Position numbers and translations under genes: made by a program. From Ornithinimicrobium sp. CNJ-824 (GTDB taxonomy: Bacteria; Actinomycetota; Actinomycetes; Actinomycetales; Dermatophilaceae), in NCBI RefSeq assembly GCF_001942405.1, contig NZ_MKKA01000044.1:1-64000 (forward strand): a stretch of 64,000 nucleotides of DNA. Reading direction: 5' to 3'. Shown piece by piece: positions 44,577 through 55,745 of this stretch. Under the pieces are notes generated by a model. It was not told where the DNA came from. It ran no database searches and worked only from the letters and a program-made list of their open reading frames with translations. Position 1 is the stretch's first letter; each line of letters opens with the position of its first letter.

Positions 44577-45469
44577 TCACCAGGCGGCGGTCCCCTCCTG
44601 ACCAGTTCGAGGTTCTCCTCCGTGGACCGCCCGCCCGAGATGCAGTCGGACGCCAGCCAGGTGATCCCGAGGTCGCGGTAGGAGTCGACCCGGGCGTCGG
44701 TCAGGCCCGCGCCGTCGACGTAGAGGAAGACCTCGCCGGGCTCGTCGGCCACCTCGCGGTAGTAGGTCATCAGCGCGGTCAGGTCCGGTCCGTCCGGGTC
44801 GGGGTCGACGACGGGCATGAGCCCGTCCCACCGGGCGGCCCGGCGGACCGGCCTGCGGTTGGGCCAGAACGCCGCCACGAGGACCGGGATGCGGGGACGC
44901 TGCTCGGGCGTGGGGAGCAGGGCCACGTCGTCGACGTCGAAGAACTCGCCGTGGAAGGTCACCCGCTCGCCGCTCCAGAACCGCGCCAGCAGCTCCAGGG
45001 TCTCGTCGTAGCGGCGGGCGATCCTCCGGGGGTCCCACTCCTCGCCGAAGAGGTCGTACTCGGCGCGGCGGCCCAGGCCGACTCCGAGCACCACCCGGCC
45101 GTGGGAGAGCCGGTCCAGCGTCGCCAGGTCCTTGGCCAGCTGTCAGGGCTGGCGCCTGGCCGCGGGCACGATCCAGGTCCCCAGGGCGATCCGGTCGGTG
45201 CGGGTGGCGATGCCGGCCAGGGTGATGATCGGGTCGATCTGGGCGGCGTACTCCTCGGGCCGGAAGGGTTCGGGGTCGCCCGCCCGCCCCAGGTCGTCCG
45301 GGGCGGCGGGCCAGACCAGCACGTCCCACAGGAAGACCCCGTCCCACCCCGACTCCTCGGCGGCGACGGCATACTCCACCATCGCCGGGGCGTCGTCACC
45401 CACGGCGGGGTTCGGCAGGACGAGGGCGTGCCGGGGCGGGGGGACGTGTCGTGCGTGCGTCGGGTCCAT
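44577..45469 (-). CDS. LLM-class flavin-dependent oxidoreductase, interrupted
   Basis: Luciferase-like monooxygenase-fold protein of about 297 residues using FMN or F420. Reads HALVLPNPAVGDDAPAMVEYAVAAEESGWDGVFLWD, IALGTWIVPAARRQP, then TGA at 45,143-45,145, then in the same frame QLAKDLATLDRLSHGRVVLGVGLG. A tryptophan (TGG) would fit the stop position. A second break near 44,600 loses one base, after which EGTAAW ends the gene at 44577. One stop plus one frameshift makes this the best candidate for real decay in the window, though two read errors remain possible. Confidence 0.65.
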
Positions 45470-45536
45470 CGCTGCTCCTCGACCGGGGGTCCCGAGATGG
45501 TCGACGACGCTAGCAGCCTCCGGGGGAGGCAGGGGG

Positions 45537-45588
45537 TTGACAGGGGGTGGGCGGCACCCTCATAGTGAGTCGTGAGAGCGCTCTCACG
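45537..45588 (+). promoter_or_regulatory. Promoter and LacI-type operator of the beta-glucoside operon
   Basis: TTGACA (45,537), eighteen bases, CATAGT (45,561) is a good housekeeping promoter. The 18-bp perfect palindrome CGTGAGAGCGCTCTCACG (45,571-45,588) lies at the expected transcript start, so a bound repressor would block it. Its 16-bp core recurs upstream of the secreted protein at 51,265-51,280, after the LacI gene. Confidence 0.75.
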
Positions 45589-45635
45589 GCGAGACAAGGG
45601 AGTCGGGCGCTCCACCTGGACCAAAGGAGCTCGGC

Positions 45636-46948
45636 ATGCAGCGCAGCAAGAACACCTACTACCTCCTCGCCTCGAGCGCGGCGCTCGGCCTCGTGCTCGC
45701 CGGCTGCGGCGGCGGGGCGGACGGGACGGCCACCGACGCGGGCGACGACGACGGCGGCACCGCGGCCGCCGGAGGCGGCGAGGAGGTGACCCTCAGCGTG
45801 GCCACCTTCAACGAGTTCGGCTACGAGGAGCTGCTCGAGGAGTACGAGGCCGCCAACCCCGGCGTCACCGTCGAGCACGTCAAGGCCGACACCGCCGACA
45901 ACGCCCGCGCCGCCCTGCGCAACAGCCTGGGCGCCAACTCCGGGGCCGCCGACATCGAGGCCATGGAGGTCGACTGGGTCACCGAGTTCAAGCAGTACCC
46001 CGACAAGTTCGCCGACCTGAACGACCCCGAGCTCGAGGGCCGTTGGCTGGACTGGAAGACCGAGGCGGTCACCCTCGAGGACGGCACCCTCATGGGCTAC
46101 GGCACCGACATCGGCCCGGAGGCGGTCTGCTACCGCGCCGACCTCTTCGAGGAGGCCGGGCTGCCGAGCGACCGGGACGAGGTCGCCGAGCTGCTGGGCG
46201 AGACCTGGGAGGACTACTTCGCCGTGGGCGAGGAGTTCGTCGCGAGCTCCGACGCCGCCTGGTACGACTCCGCCGGTGCCCTGTGGCAGGGGATGATCAA
46301 CCAGGTCGACTACGCCTACGAGGACGAGAACGACGAGATCATCGCCCTGGAGAACCCCGAGGTCCGGGCGCTCTACGACCAGGTCCTGTCCGCCTCCGTC
46401 GACGACGAGCTCTCCGCCGGCCTGGGCCAGTGGAGCGCCGACTGGGCCTCGGCCTTCCAGGGCGACGAGTTCGCCACCATGCTCTGCCCGGGCTGGATGC
46501 TCGGCGTCATCGAGGGCAACGCCGCGGGCGTCGAGGGCTGGGACGTGGCCAACGTCTTCCCCGGCGGCGGCGGCAACTGGGGCGGCTCCTACCTCACCGT
46601 GCCGGCCCAGGGCGAGAACGTCGAGGAGGCCAAGAAGCTGGCCGCCTGACCGCCCCCGAGCAGCAGATCAAGGCGTTCGAGGCGAAGGGCACCTTCCCCA
46701 GCCAGGTGGAGGCGCTGGAGTCCGACGTCCTGCTCGACTCCACCAACCCCTTCTTCAACGACGCGCCGACCGGGCAGATCCTCGCCGACCGCGCCGAGGC
46801 GGTCACGATGATGCCGCACAAGGGCCCGCACTACTTCGAGATCAACACCGCGATCCAGGACGCGATCACCCGCGTCGACGTCGACGGCACCGACGACCCC
46901 GACAGCAGCTGGGCGAAGTTCGCCGACGCCGTGGAGTCGCTGGGCTGA
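45636..46948 (+). CDS. Sugar ABC transporter substrate-binding lipoprotein, frameshifted
   Basis: Extracellular sugar-binding lipoprotein of the CUT1/family-1 type (about 437 residues). Signal peptide with lipobox LGLVLAGC, Gly/Ala/Asp linker, then VTLSVATFNEFGYEELLEEYEAANPGVTVEHVK. Near 46,649 one base is lost within GCCGCC and the tail APEQQIKAFEAKGTFPSQ continues to 46948, which is the normal C-terminal helix region. First gene of SBP-permease-permease-GH1-LacI behind the palindromic operator. With a beta-glucosidase in the operon, a beta-glucoside such as cellobiose is the likely ligand. Confidence 0.87.
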
Positions 46949-46950
46949 CC

Positions 46951-47934
46951 GTGGGAGCCACCACCACCGCGCCGCCACCACCGGCGCCCCCGGTCCCGGC
47001 CCCGCCACGGCGCGCGGGCCGGGGCCGGGCCGGCCGGTTCGGGCGCCTCGACGCCCGGGTCTCGCCGTACCTGTACATCGCCCCGTTCTTCCTGCTCTTC
47101 CTCGTCACCGGTCTCTTCCCGCTCGGCTACACCGGGTGGGTCGCGATGCACGACTGGGACCAGATCATGGGCAAGGGCGAGTTCGTCGGGATGGCCAACT
47201 ACGTCGACGTCCTCACCGGCCGCGGCTTCTGGCGGGCCCTGGCCAACACCGTCAGCATCTTCCTGCTCTCCTCGGTGCCGCAGATCCTGGCGGCGCTGGC
47301 GATCGCGGCCCTGCTCGACCGCAACCTGCGGGCCAAGACGGTGTGGCGGATGGGCGTCCTGCTGCCCTACGTCGTGGCGCCGGTGGCGGTGGCCCTCATC
47401 TTCTCCAACCTCTTCGCCGACCGCTTCGGCCTGGTCAACGCCCTGCTGCAGACGGTCGGCCTCGACCCGGTCCGCTGGCACTCCGACCGGCTGGCCAGCC
47501 ACGTCGCGATCGCCACCATGGTCAACTTCCGCTGGACCGGCTACAACGCGCTGATCCTGCTGGCCGCCATGCAGGCGGTCCCGCGGGACCTCTACGAGCA
47601 GGCCGCGATCGACGGGGCCAACGCGTGGCGGCAGTTCTGGTCGGTCACCGTGCCGATGCTGCGCCCCACCATCATCTTCGTCATCATCACCTCCACCATC
47701 GGGGGCCTGCAGATCTTCGACGAGCCGAAGATGTACGACCAGTTCGGCCGTGGGGGCGCCGACCAGCAGTGGCAGACGCTGACCATCTACCTCTACGAGC
47801 TCGGCTGGACCCGGGCCGACTTCGGCATGGCCTCGGCCGTGGCCGTCCTCCTGTTCCTGCTCATCGTCGTGTTCGGCATCGTCAACTTCCTGCTGACCCG
47901 ACGGATCGCCCACGACGAGGGGAGGCGCACATGA
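46951..47934 (+). CDS. Sugar ABC transporter permease (MalF type)
   Basis: Inner-membrane permease of 327 residues with six helices. After a Pro/Arg-rich N-terminus comes YLYIAPFFLLFLVTGLFPLGYTGWVAM, then NTVSIFLLSSVPQILAALAIAALLDRN; the ATPase-coupling EAA loop is EQAAIDGANAWRQFWSVTVPMLRPT. GTG 46951 begins three bases after the binding-protein stop; it overlaps the second permease (ATGA). No ATPase gene is present, as in many actinobacterial CUT1 systems that share MsiK. Confidence 0.9.
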   Translation: MGATTTAPPPPAPPVPAPPRRAGRGRAGRFGRLDARVSPYLYIAPFFLLFLVTGLFPLGYTGWVAMHDWDQIMGKGEFVGMANYVDVLTGRGFWRALANTVSIFLLSSVPQILAALAIAALLDRNLRAKTVWRMGVLLPYVVAPVAVALIFSNLFADRFGLVNALLQTVGLDPVRWHSDRLASHVAIATMVNFRWTGYNALILLAAMQAVPRDLYEQAAIDGANAWRQFWSVTVPMLRPTIIFVIITSTIGGLQIFDEPKMYDQFGRGGADQQWQTLTIYLYELGWTRADFGMASAVAVLLFLLIVVFGIVNFLLTRRIAHDEGRRT

Positions 47935-48742
47935 GGCGCCCAGGCTGGACCGTCTACGGGCTGCTCGCGGCGGTCGTCCTCGGCAGCATGTTCCCGCTGT
48001 GGTGGTCATTCGTCATCGCCAGCCACGACTCCACCGTCCTGGCCCGCACCCGGTTCCCGCTGCTGCCCGGAGGCAACTTCCTGGTCAACGCCGCGACGGT
48101 CCTGGACACGGTGCCCTTCTGGAAGGCGACGCTGAACTCGATCATCGTCTCCACCACGGTCGCCGCCTCGGTGGTCTTCTTCTCCACCCTGGCCGGCTAC
48201 GCCTTCGCCAAGCTGCGCTTCCGCGGCTCCAAGCCGCTGCTGGTCTTCGTCATCGCCACGATGGCGGTGCCGACCCAGCTGGGCGTGGTCCCGCTCTACC
48301 AGGTGATGGCCCGGCTGGGCTGGACCGGCGAGCTGACGGCGGTCATCGTCCCGGCCCTGGTGACGGCCTTCGGCGTCTTCTGGATGACGCAGTACCTCAG
48401 CCAGGCGGTGCCCACCGAGCTCATCGAGGCCGCCCGCGTCGACGGGGCCAGCATGTTCCGCACGTTCTGGCACGTGGGGCTGCCCGCGGCCCGGCCGGCC
48501 GCGTCCATGCTCGGGCTGTTCACCTTCGTGGCCACGTGGACCAACTTCTTCTGGCCCTTCATCGTGCTGGGCCCCTCCAACCCCACCCTGCCCGTGGCGC
48601 TGCAGCAGCTGCAGGCGGCGCACTACGTGGACTACTCGCTCGTCCTCGCGGGGGCCGTCCTGGCCACCATCCCGCTCATCCTGCTGTTCATCTTCGCCGG
48701 CCGCCAGCTCGTGTCCGGCATCATGCAAGGAGCCGTCAAGCA

Positions 48743-48746
<4 letters not shown>
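47931..48746 (+). CDS. Sugar ABC transporter permease (MalG type)
   Basis: Second permease, 271 residues. WTVYGLLAAVVLGSMFPLWWSFV is the first helix; NSIIVSTTVAASVVFFSTLAGYAFAKLRFRG is the conserved MalG-type block; the EAA loop is IEAARVDGASMFRTFWHVGLPAARPA, and the C-terminus ends FAGRQLVSGIMQGAVKQ as in CUT1 MalG partners. It overlaps both its neighbours by ATGA, so the permeases and the beta-glucosidase are translated together. Confidence 0.92.
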
Positions 48747-50188
<1,442 letters not shown>

Positions 50189-50196
50189 GGACCTGA

Positions 50197-51204
50197 GTGA
50201 GCGCGCGACGACCGCCGACGCTGGAGGACGTCGCCGCCCGGGCCGGGGTGTCGCGGGCGACCGCCTCGCGGGTCGTCAACGGCGACCCGCGCGTGCGGGA
50301 GTCGGCCAGGACCTCGGTGACGGCGGCGGTCGCCGAGCTGGGCTACCTCCCCAACCGGGCCGCGCGCTCGCTCGTCGTCCGGGAGCCGGACTCGGTCGCC
50401 GTCCTCGTCCAGGAGCCCGACGAGCGCATCTTCGCCGACCCGTTCTTCAGCGGGATGCTGCGCGGGGTGAGCCAGCGGCTTGCCGGGACGCCCCTGCAGA
50501 TGGTCCTGCTCATGGGGGAGCCGGAGCGGGACGCCGAGCGGATGGAGCGCTACCTGCGGGCCGGGCACACCGACGGCGTCATCGTGGTCAGCGCCCACCG
50601 CGGCGACGGCCTGGTCTCGGTCCTCACCGAGACCCGCCTGCCGACCGTGTTCGTGGGCCGGCCGCTGACCGAGGACACCTCCTTCGCCTACGTCGACGTC
50701 GACAACCGGGACGGCGGCCGCTTGGCGGCCCGCCGGCTCATCGAGCGGGGATGCCGCCGGATCGGCACCGTCACCGGGCCCACCGACATGGCGGCCGGCA
50801 TCGACCGGCTGGCGGGGTGGCGCGACGCGCTCATCGAGGCCGGGATGCCCACCGACGCGGTCCAGCACGGCGACTTCACCCCGCAGGGCGGGGCCGAGGC
50901 CGTGCGCCGGCTCCTGGCCGCCCACCCGGACGTGGACGGCATCTTCGTGGCCTCGGACCTCATGGCGGCCGCGGCGATGGCAGAGCTGCAGGCAGCCGGG
51001 CGTCGGGTGCCGCAGGACATGGCCATCGTGGGGTTCGACGCCTCCACGGCCGCGGCGATGACCAGGCCCCCGCTGACGACCGTGGCCAACCCGGTGTCGC
51101 AGATGGCCGCCCGCGCCACCGAGCTGCTCCTGCAGCTGCTGCGGGGCGAGCCGGTGCGGCCGGAGGTGCTGCCGACCCGGCTGGTCGAGGGCGGCACCGC
51201 CTGA
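50197..51204 (+). CDS. LacI-family transcriptional repressor
   Basis: Regulator of 335 residues. The DNA-binding helix-turn-helix is TLEDVAARAGVSRATASRVVNG (8-29), followed by the hinge helix LPNRAARSLVVREPDSVAVL. The periplasmic-binding-like domain has the standard FFSGMLRGVSQRL, DGVIVVSAHRGD, VDNRDGGRLAARRLIERGCRRIGTVTGP and IFVASDLMAAAAM blocks. Last gene of the beta-glucoside operon. The palindrome GTGAGAGCGCTCTCAC before that operon and again 61 bp after this gene is its probable operator, giving sugar-induced autoregulation. Confidence 0.92.
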   Translation: MSARRPPTLEDVAARAGVSRATASRVVNGDPRVRESARTSVTAAVAELGYLPNRAARSLVVREPDSVAVLVQEPDERIFADPFFSGMLRGVSQRLAGTPLQMVLLMGEPERDAERMERYLRAGHTDGVIVVSAHRGDGLVSVLTETRLPTVFVGRPLTEDTSFAYVDVDNRDGGRLAARRLIERGCRRIGTVTGPTDMAAGIDRLAGWRDALIEAGMPTDAVQHGDFTPQGGAEAVRRLLAAHPDVDGIFVASDLMAAAAMAELQAAGRRVPQDMAIVGFDASTAAAMTRPPLTTVANPVSQMAARATELLLQLLRGEPVRPEVLPTRLVEGGTA

Positions 51205-51264
51205 GGGCGGTTGCCTCCCGCGTCGTCCGTGTGACCGGTAGGACCCGGTGTCGGACGCTTGTGC

Positions 51265-51280
51265 GTGAGAGCGCTCTCAC
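51265..51280 (+). promoter_or_regulatory. Second LacI-type operator
   Basis: Perfect 16-bp palindrome GTGAGAGCGCTCTCAC, same core as at 45,572. It may lie between a weak -35 (TTGTGC, 51,259) and -10 (AATAGG, 51,281). The next gene, a secreted protein, starts at 51357 and is probably in the same regulon. Confidence 0.7.
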
Positions 51281-51356
51281 AATAGGCTCTCGACATCAGG
51301 GACGGCCCTCCTCCGGGAACGCTCGGCCGTTCGGTCTCGACGACGACGGAGTTCTC

Positions 51357-52756
51357 ATGACCCTGCTGCCCCACCGTCCCCAGCTGGGACGCCGGACCTT
51401 CCTCACCGCCGCCACGATCGGCGCGGCGACGCTCGCGGGCGCCTCGTCCGCGGTCGCCGCGTCCGGCGCGCCGGGCGACCTCCTGCGGGCCGCCGCCCCG
51501 CGGGGCCGACCCGGCCTGCGGTCGGCGGTCGACTTCCTGCGCGTGACGACCGACGCCTACCCCGACCTCACCGACGCGCCCCGCCTGCCGCAGAGCTACG
51601 CCGACGAGCTCGGCCTCTTCTCGACCGCCTTCGTCTACGACTCGGCCCTTGCGACCGTCGCCGCCCTCGCCGCGGGCCGGCACGACCTCGCCCGCACGAT
51701 CGGGGACGGACTGGTCTTCGCCCAGACCCACGACCCCGCCCACGACGACGGACGGCTGCGCCAGGGCTACAACGTGGGGCCCTACACCTTCTACGACGGA
51801 GTCCCCAACCCGTACGGCTGGTGCTGCCCGACGGCACCGCCAACATCGGCTGGCAGTTCGGCTTCCTCGGCACGGCCGTCGGCGACATGGCCTGGCCCGG
51901 CATCGCGCTGGTCCAGCTGCACGACGCGACCGGGGACACCGCATACCTCCGCGGCGCGCAGCGGATCGCACGGTGGATCACCACCCGGGCGGTCAACCCG
52001 GGCACGCTCGGCGGCTTCCGGTTCGGCGTGGACGGAGCGGACCGGCCCGTCCCCAACGTCTCCACCGAGCACAACATCGACGCGGTGTCCTTCTTCACCA
52101 TGCTGCACCAGGTCGACGGCGACCCGGCGTGGCTGGAGGCGGTCGCCCGTGCGCGGAGCCTGGTCGAGCGCATGTGGGAGCCGGAGGGCGGCTTCTTCTA
52201 CACGGGGTCCAACGACGGCTCGACGGTCAACCAGGAACCGCTGCCGCTCGACCCGCAGACGTGGAGCTGGTTGGCCCTGCAGGACGACAGGTACGCCGCG
52301 TCCGTGGACTGGGCCGCCGGCGCCCTCGCGACCACGGACACCCCGTCGTCGCCGAACTCCCAGCTGCCGCCCGGGGTGAGCATCTCCGGGGTGACCTTCA
52401 GCTCGGCGAGCCTGATCTCGACGGGCACCTACAACGGGATGCAGGTCGACCCCGAGGGCGTCTGGCTGGAGGGCACCGCGCAGCTGGCCACCGCGCTGGC
52501 TGACCGGCACGCATCTCGGGACCGGGCCCGGGCCAACCGGCTCCTCGACCAGGTGCGCCTGGCCCAGGCGGAGCTGGGCGGCGGCCAGCACGTCGGCGGG
52601 ACGCCGCTGGGCGTCGGCGGTGTGGTGGCGGCCTCCAGCCTGATCGACAGCGGGTTCGGCTTCGGCTACTTCCAGGTGCAGCACGTCGGGGCCACGGCGT
52701 GGTACGTCATGGCCGAGCTCGGCGTCAACCCGATGCTCCTCGGCGGTCTGCGGTAG
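51357..52756 (+). CDS. Tat-exported protein, (alpha/alpha)6 glycosidase-like, frameshifted
   Basis: Secreted protein of about 466 residues. The signal peptide has a twin-arginine motif, LGRRTFLTAATIGAATLAGASSAVAA. The mature part reads VYDSALATVAALAAGRHDLARTIGDGLVFAQ, YNVGPYTFYDGVPNPYGW, then after one lost G (near 51,822) LPDGTANIGWQFGFLGTAVGDMAWPGIALVQLHDATGD and STEHNIDAVSFFTMLHQ. Repeated helical hairpins with aromatic and acidic positions suggest an (alpha/alpha)6 toroid as in many glycoside hydrolases. No CAZy family assigned. The operator it shares with the beta-glucoside operon implies a role in glucan breakdown outside the cell. Confidence 0.65.
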
Positions 52757-52810
52757 CTCCCGCGGGGGCGGTGTGCGGACCCGACGCCGGGTCGCGGGTA
52801 CGGTGACGCC

Positions 52811-53341
52811 GTGGCCCGGCAGATCCAGCTCATGCGCGTCAGCACCCGTCCCCGGCGACCGGTCCCGGGGCAGGGTCTGCTCGACCCGTCGGTGACCCGG
52901 ATGCGGGTGCGCCCGGCCGACCTCGACTTCTACCTGCACGTCAACAACGGCGTCTACCTGCAGATGATGGACGTGGCGCGCAGCAACTACATCGCCGACG
53001 TCGGCGGCTTCCCGCCGCTGCGGGAGAAGGGGTGGTACCCCGTCGTCGCCGCCCAGACGGTGACCTACCGGCGGTCGCTGACGCTGGGCCAGCGCTTCGA
53101 GATCGTCACCCGGGTCCTCGGCTGGGACGAGCGGGTCGTCTACCTCGAGCAGCGGTTCGAGCGCGGCGACCGGCTGCATGCCCGCGGCCTGGTCGCCGGA
53201 CGCTTCCTCACCCGCGGCAGCGGGGAGCGGGTGGCCGCCCCCCGCATCGCCGAGCTGCTCGACCCGGGCGTGGCCTCCCCCGAGCTGTCGGCCGACGTGG
53301 CGGCGTGGGCCCGGGCCGTGGACGTCGCGCACCGGGGGTAG
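52811..53341 (+). CDS. Hotdog-fold acyl-CoA thioesterase-like protein
   Basis: Thioesterase-superfamily protein of 176 residues. DLDFYLHVNNGVYLQMMDVARSNYI is the hotdog-fold core with the D-x-x-x-H-x-N-N pattern of 4-hydroxybenzoyl-CoA/FadM-like thioesterases; QTVTYRRSLTLGQRFEIVTRVLGWDERVVYLEQRF is the following beta sheet. It likely hydrolyses an acyl-CoA. GTG 52811. The next gene begins six bases after its stop, so the two are one transcript. Confidence 0.8.
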   Translation: MARQIQLMRVSTRPRRPVPGQGLLDPSVTRMRVRPADLDFYLHVNNGVYLQMMDVARSNYIADVGGFPPLREKGWYPVVAAQTVTYRRSLTLGQRFEIVTRVLGWDERVVYLEQRFERGDRLHARGLVAGRFLTRGSGERVAAPRIAELLDPGVASPELSADVAAWARAVDVAHRG

Positions 53342-53346
53342 CCGAC

Positions 53347-53979
53347 GTGCCGGCGGCCCACCCGGACCCCCGCGGCTACCCCTGGCCCGAGCCTGCCCGC
53401 CCCGGGGTCCTGGGTCCTGCGGGGTTCGTCGAGGACGCACCGGACCTGCAGGGGCGCACGCCGGTCGTGGCCGTCGGCTCCAACGCCTCGCCGACCGTGC
53501 TCCGGGCCAAGCTGGGCGGGCTCCTGGGGACCGGCCTGCCGATGACCCTGACGAGGGTCGAGGGCCTCCAGGTCGGGCACTCGGCCCACGTCAGTGCCCG
53601 GGGGTATGTCGCGGCCGCCCCCGTGCGGGCCCGTCCGGGGACCGACGTGGGGGCCGGGACGTTCGTCGTGTGCTGGTTCGACGAGGCCCAGCTGGCCCGG
53701 GTGGACGGGACCGAGCCCAACTACCGGCGGGTCCGGCTCGACCGGACCGGGGAGCGCACGGCGGCGCAGGTCTACACCTCGGTCCACGGGGTGCTCGGCG
53801 AGGGCGGGACGCCCCTGGACCTGCTCGACCAGGGCGAGGTGCTGGGCTGGCTGGCCGCGCGCCTGGGGCCCGGCCTGCGGGAGGACCTGGACCACCGCCG
53901 GCTCACCGATCCCGCCGTGCGGGAACGGGTCCGGGCGGCGATGGTCGAGGCGAGCCTCGTCATACCCGCGGGGTGGTGA
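53347..53979 (+). CDS. Hypothetical protein, gamma-glutamylcyclotransferase-like N-terminus
   Basis: Unassigned protein of 210 residues. PVVAVGSNASPTVLRAKL and the later VVCWFDEAQLARVDGTEPNYRRVRL recall the GxGSNxxP and Gln/Asp-rich segments of gamma-glutamylcyclotransferase-like proteins, though the catalytic Glu is not certain. No signal peptide. GTG 53347, directly behind the thioesterase gene. A near-match of the window motif (GGGGTATGTCG, 53,601) lies inside. Family call tentative. Confidence 0.55.
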   Translation: MPAAHPDPRGYPWPEPARPGVLGPAGFVEDAPDLQGRTPVVAVGSNASPTVLRAKLGGLLGTGLPMTLTRVEGLQVGHSAHVSARGYVAAAPVRARPGTDVGAGTFVVCWFDEAQLARVDGTEPNYRRVRLDRTGERTAAQVYTSVHGVLGEGGTPLDLLDQGEVLGWLAARLGPGLREDLDHRRLTDPAVRERVRAAMVEASLVIPAGW

Positions 53980-53989
53980 GCAGGAGGCG

Positions 53990-55636
53990 TCAGCCGCGGT
54001 GGTCCCGGTTGGCGGCGATCGCCACCCGCATCCGGGCGCTGAAGCCGGTGCCCTCGACCGCGAAGGACCAGCCGGGACGCACGCCCACCTCCTGCAGGTG
54101 CAGCACGGGGGCCTTGACGCCCAGGTGGGCGTGGTCAGCGGCGACCTGCCGGAGGCGCTCGAGGTCGTTCTCGCCCCGCGCGCTGAGGTACTGCTCCCCG
54201 GTGTGCAGGAACAGCTCGGCGGAGGTGCCGGGGAAGACCTGCACGTAGTACTGCTTGCGGAAGATGACGTTGTCGGAGAACCCGATGCCGTGCGAGTCGC
54301 GCTCGCCGACGTAGACGTCCAGCCGGAAGACCATGCCCCGCGCCTGCGTGCTCGGCTTGATCCGCCCGTCGATCCAGCCCTGCCAGATGAGCCGGTCCGG
54401 CCCGGCCCACCCGGTGGTGCGGTCGCCCGGCTCGGCCAGCGGCTTCCGCAGCTCCTCGGCGAGCTCCGGCAACGGGTCGGACAGGTCGGCGCGGCTGAAC
54501 GGGCCGTAGCAGTTCTCCGCCTCCGCGCTCTGGTGGAACAGCTCGAAGTCGACGTAACGGGGCTTGATGCTCACCCCGAAGTAGAACTCGCTGTCGCCGA
54601 ACCAGTCCCCGCCCCGGGTGATCTCGGCCTCCTCGAGCCAGATGGAGACCTGGTGCGTGCCGTGCAGGAAGCGCATGGCGATCTCGTAGGTCTCCCGGGA
54701 GTTGACCACCGAGTCGAAGCCGCCGTGGCTCTTGTGCACGAAGGTCCGTGGGGCGCCGGGCAGCTGGGCGGAGGAGTGCTTGACGAGGCCGTCGCTGCGG
54801 TTGGTGGCCAGCGTCCCCTCGTCGAGCAGGGACGAGAGCCGGTTGAGCACGCTCGCGGCCCCCACGGCGTAGCTGCGGTGGTTGGTGCCCACGACGGTGA
54901 GGATCCGCTCGAACGGGAAGACGTCGGCCAGCTCCAGGAAGCGGGTGCTGTCGGGGGAGAACGAGGCGAGCTCGTCCGAGCCGGACTTCGCCCCGGGGAG
55001 GGTCTCCACGAGCCAGCGGGGCAGCCGTTGGAAGGCGATGCCGCGGTGCGGCGTGCCCAGCGTGACGACCCGGTGCACCAGCCGGGAGGCCGACCCCTTC
55101 TCCTGCCGGTCCAGGGCCAGCATCGCCTCGCGCATGACGAGTCCGCCCATGCTGTGGCAGACGAGGTCGACCCCGTCGAAGGCGCCGGGCTCCTTCTGCT
55201 CGACCGCCTTGCGGATCAGCCCGATCAGCCGGGCCAACCCCTCGCCGTAGCGCTGCAACGACCGCGGGGACAGGTCGTAGAAGCGGTAGACCCACAGCGT
55301 GCCCCGGGCCGCCTCCCGCAGCACGCGCTCGGCCACCTGGTGGTCGACGACGACGGTGCCGCCGGTGTCCTCCGGGTCCCAGCCGCCCAGGTCGCCGCCG
55401 GGGGAGGAGACGGGACTGGAGTAGTAGCCGACGACGTTGGTGGCGTCGGTGTAGGGGTAGTCGCGGGACTTCATCGCCCGCAGCAGGAAGCCCTCGTAGA
55501 TGTAGTTGTCCCCCCGCCGGCCCGGGTAGACGGTGCCCTCGTTGAACCCCTGGTAGGGGTTGGCCTGCTCTGCGCTGACGTCGAGCCCGCCGAACCCGCG
55601 GACGAGGATGAGCGGTCGGGCGAGCACCTCGGTCAT
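53990..55636 (-). CDS. Lipase/PGAP1-like alpha/beta hydrolase
   Basis: Large hydrolase of 548 residues. LARPLILVRGFGGLDVSAEQANPY at the start and DGVDLVCHSMGGLVMREAML (CHSMGG, nucleophile Ser) match PGAP1/lipase-type proteins; VVTLGTPHRGIAFQ is the next conserved block. The C-terminal 250 residues (SIWLEEAEITRGGDWFGDSEFYF, YYVQVFPGTSAELFLHTGEQYLSARG) form a beta-rich domain I do not recognise. No signal peptide, so it is probably cytoplasmic. Divergent from the serpin gene, with about 110 bp between starts; no operon partner. Confidence 0.75.
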   Translation of the reverse strand: MTEVLARPLILVRGFGGLDVSAEQANPYQGFNEGTVYPGRRGDNYIYEGFLLRAMKSRDYPYTDATNVVGYYSSPVSSPGGDLGGWDPEDTGGTVVVDHQVAERVLREAARGTLWVYRFYDLSPRSLQRYGEGLARLIGLIRKAVEQKEPGAFDGVDLVCHSMGGLVMREAMLALDRQEKGSASRLVHRVVTLGTPHRGIAFQRLPRWLVETLPGAKSGSDELASFSPDSTRFLELADVFPFERILTVVGTNHRSYAVGAASVLNRLSSLLDEGTLATNRSDGLVKHSSAQLPGAPRTFVHKSHGGFDSVVNSRETYEIAMRFLHGTHQVSIWLEEAEITRGGDWFGDSEFYFGVSIKPRYVDFELFHQSAEAENCYGPFSRADLSDPLPELAEELRKPLAEPGDRTTGWAGPDRLIWQGWIDGRIKPSTQARGMVFRLDVYVGERDSHGIGFSDNVIFRKQYYVQVFPGTSAELFLHTGEQYLSARGENDLERLRQVAADHAHLGVKAPVLHLQEVGVRPGWSFAVEGTGFSARMRVAIAANRDHRG

Positions 55637-55745
55637 GGCGGCCTCCTGCGCAGCGTGATCGGGCCACGGTAGCGCCCGCGTGCCCGGCGCCGCAGGGTTC
55701 TGGGCCGTGGCGGAACCGCGGTGGCACGGGCATAGTCTCAACGGC

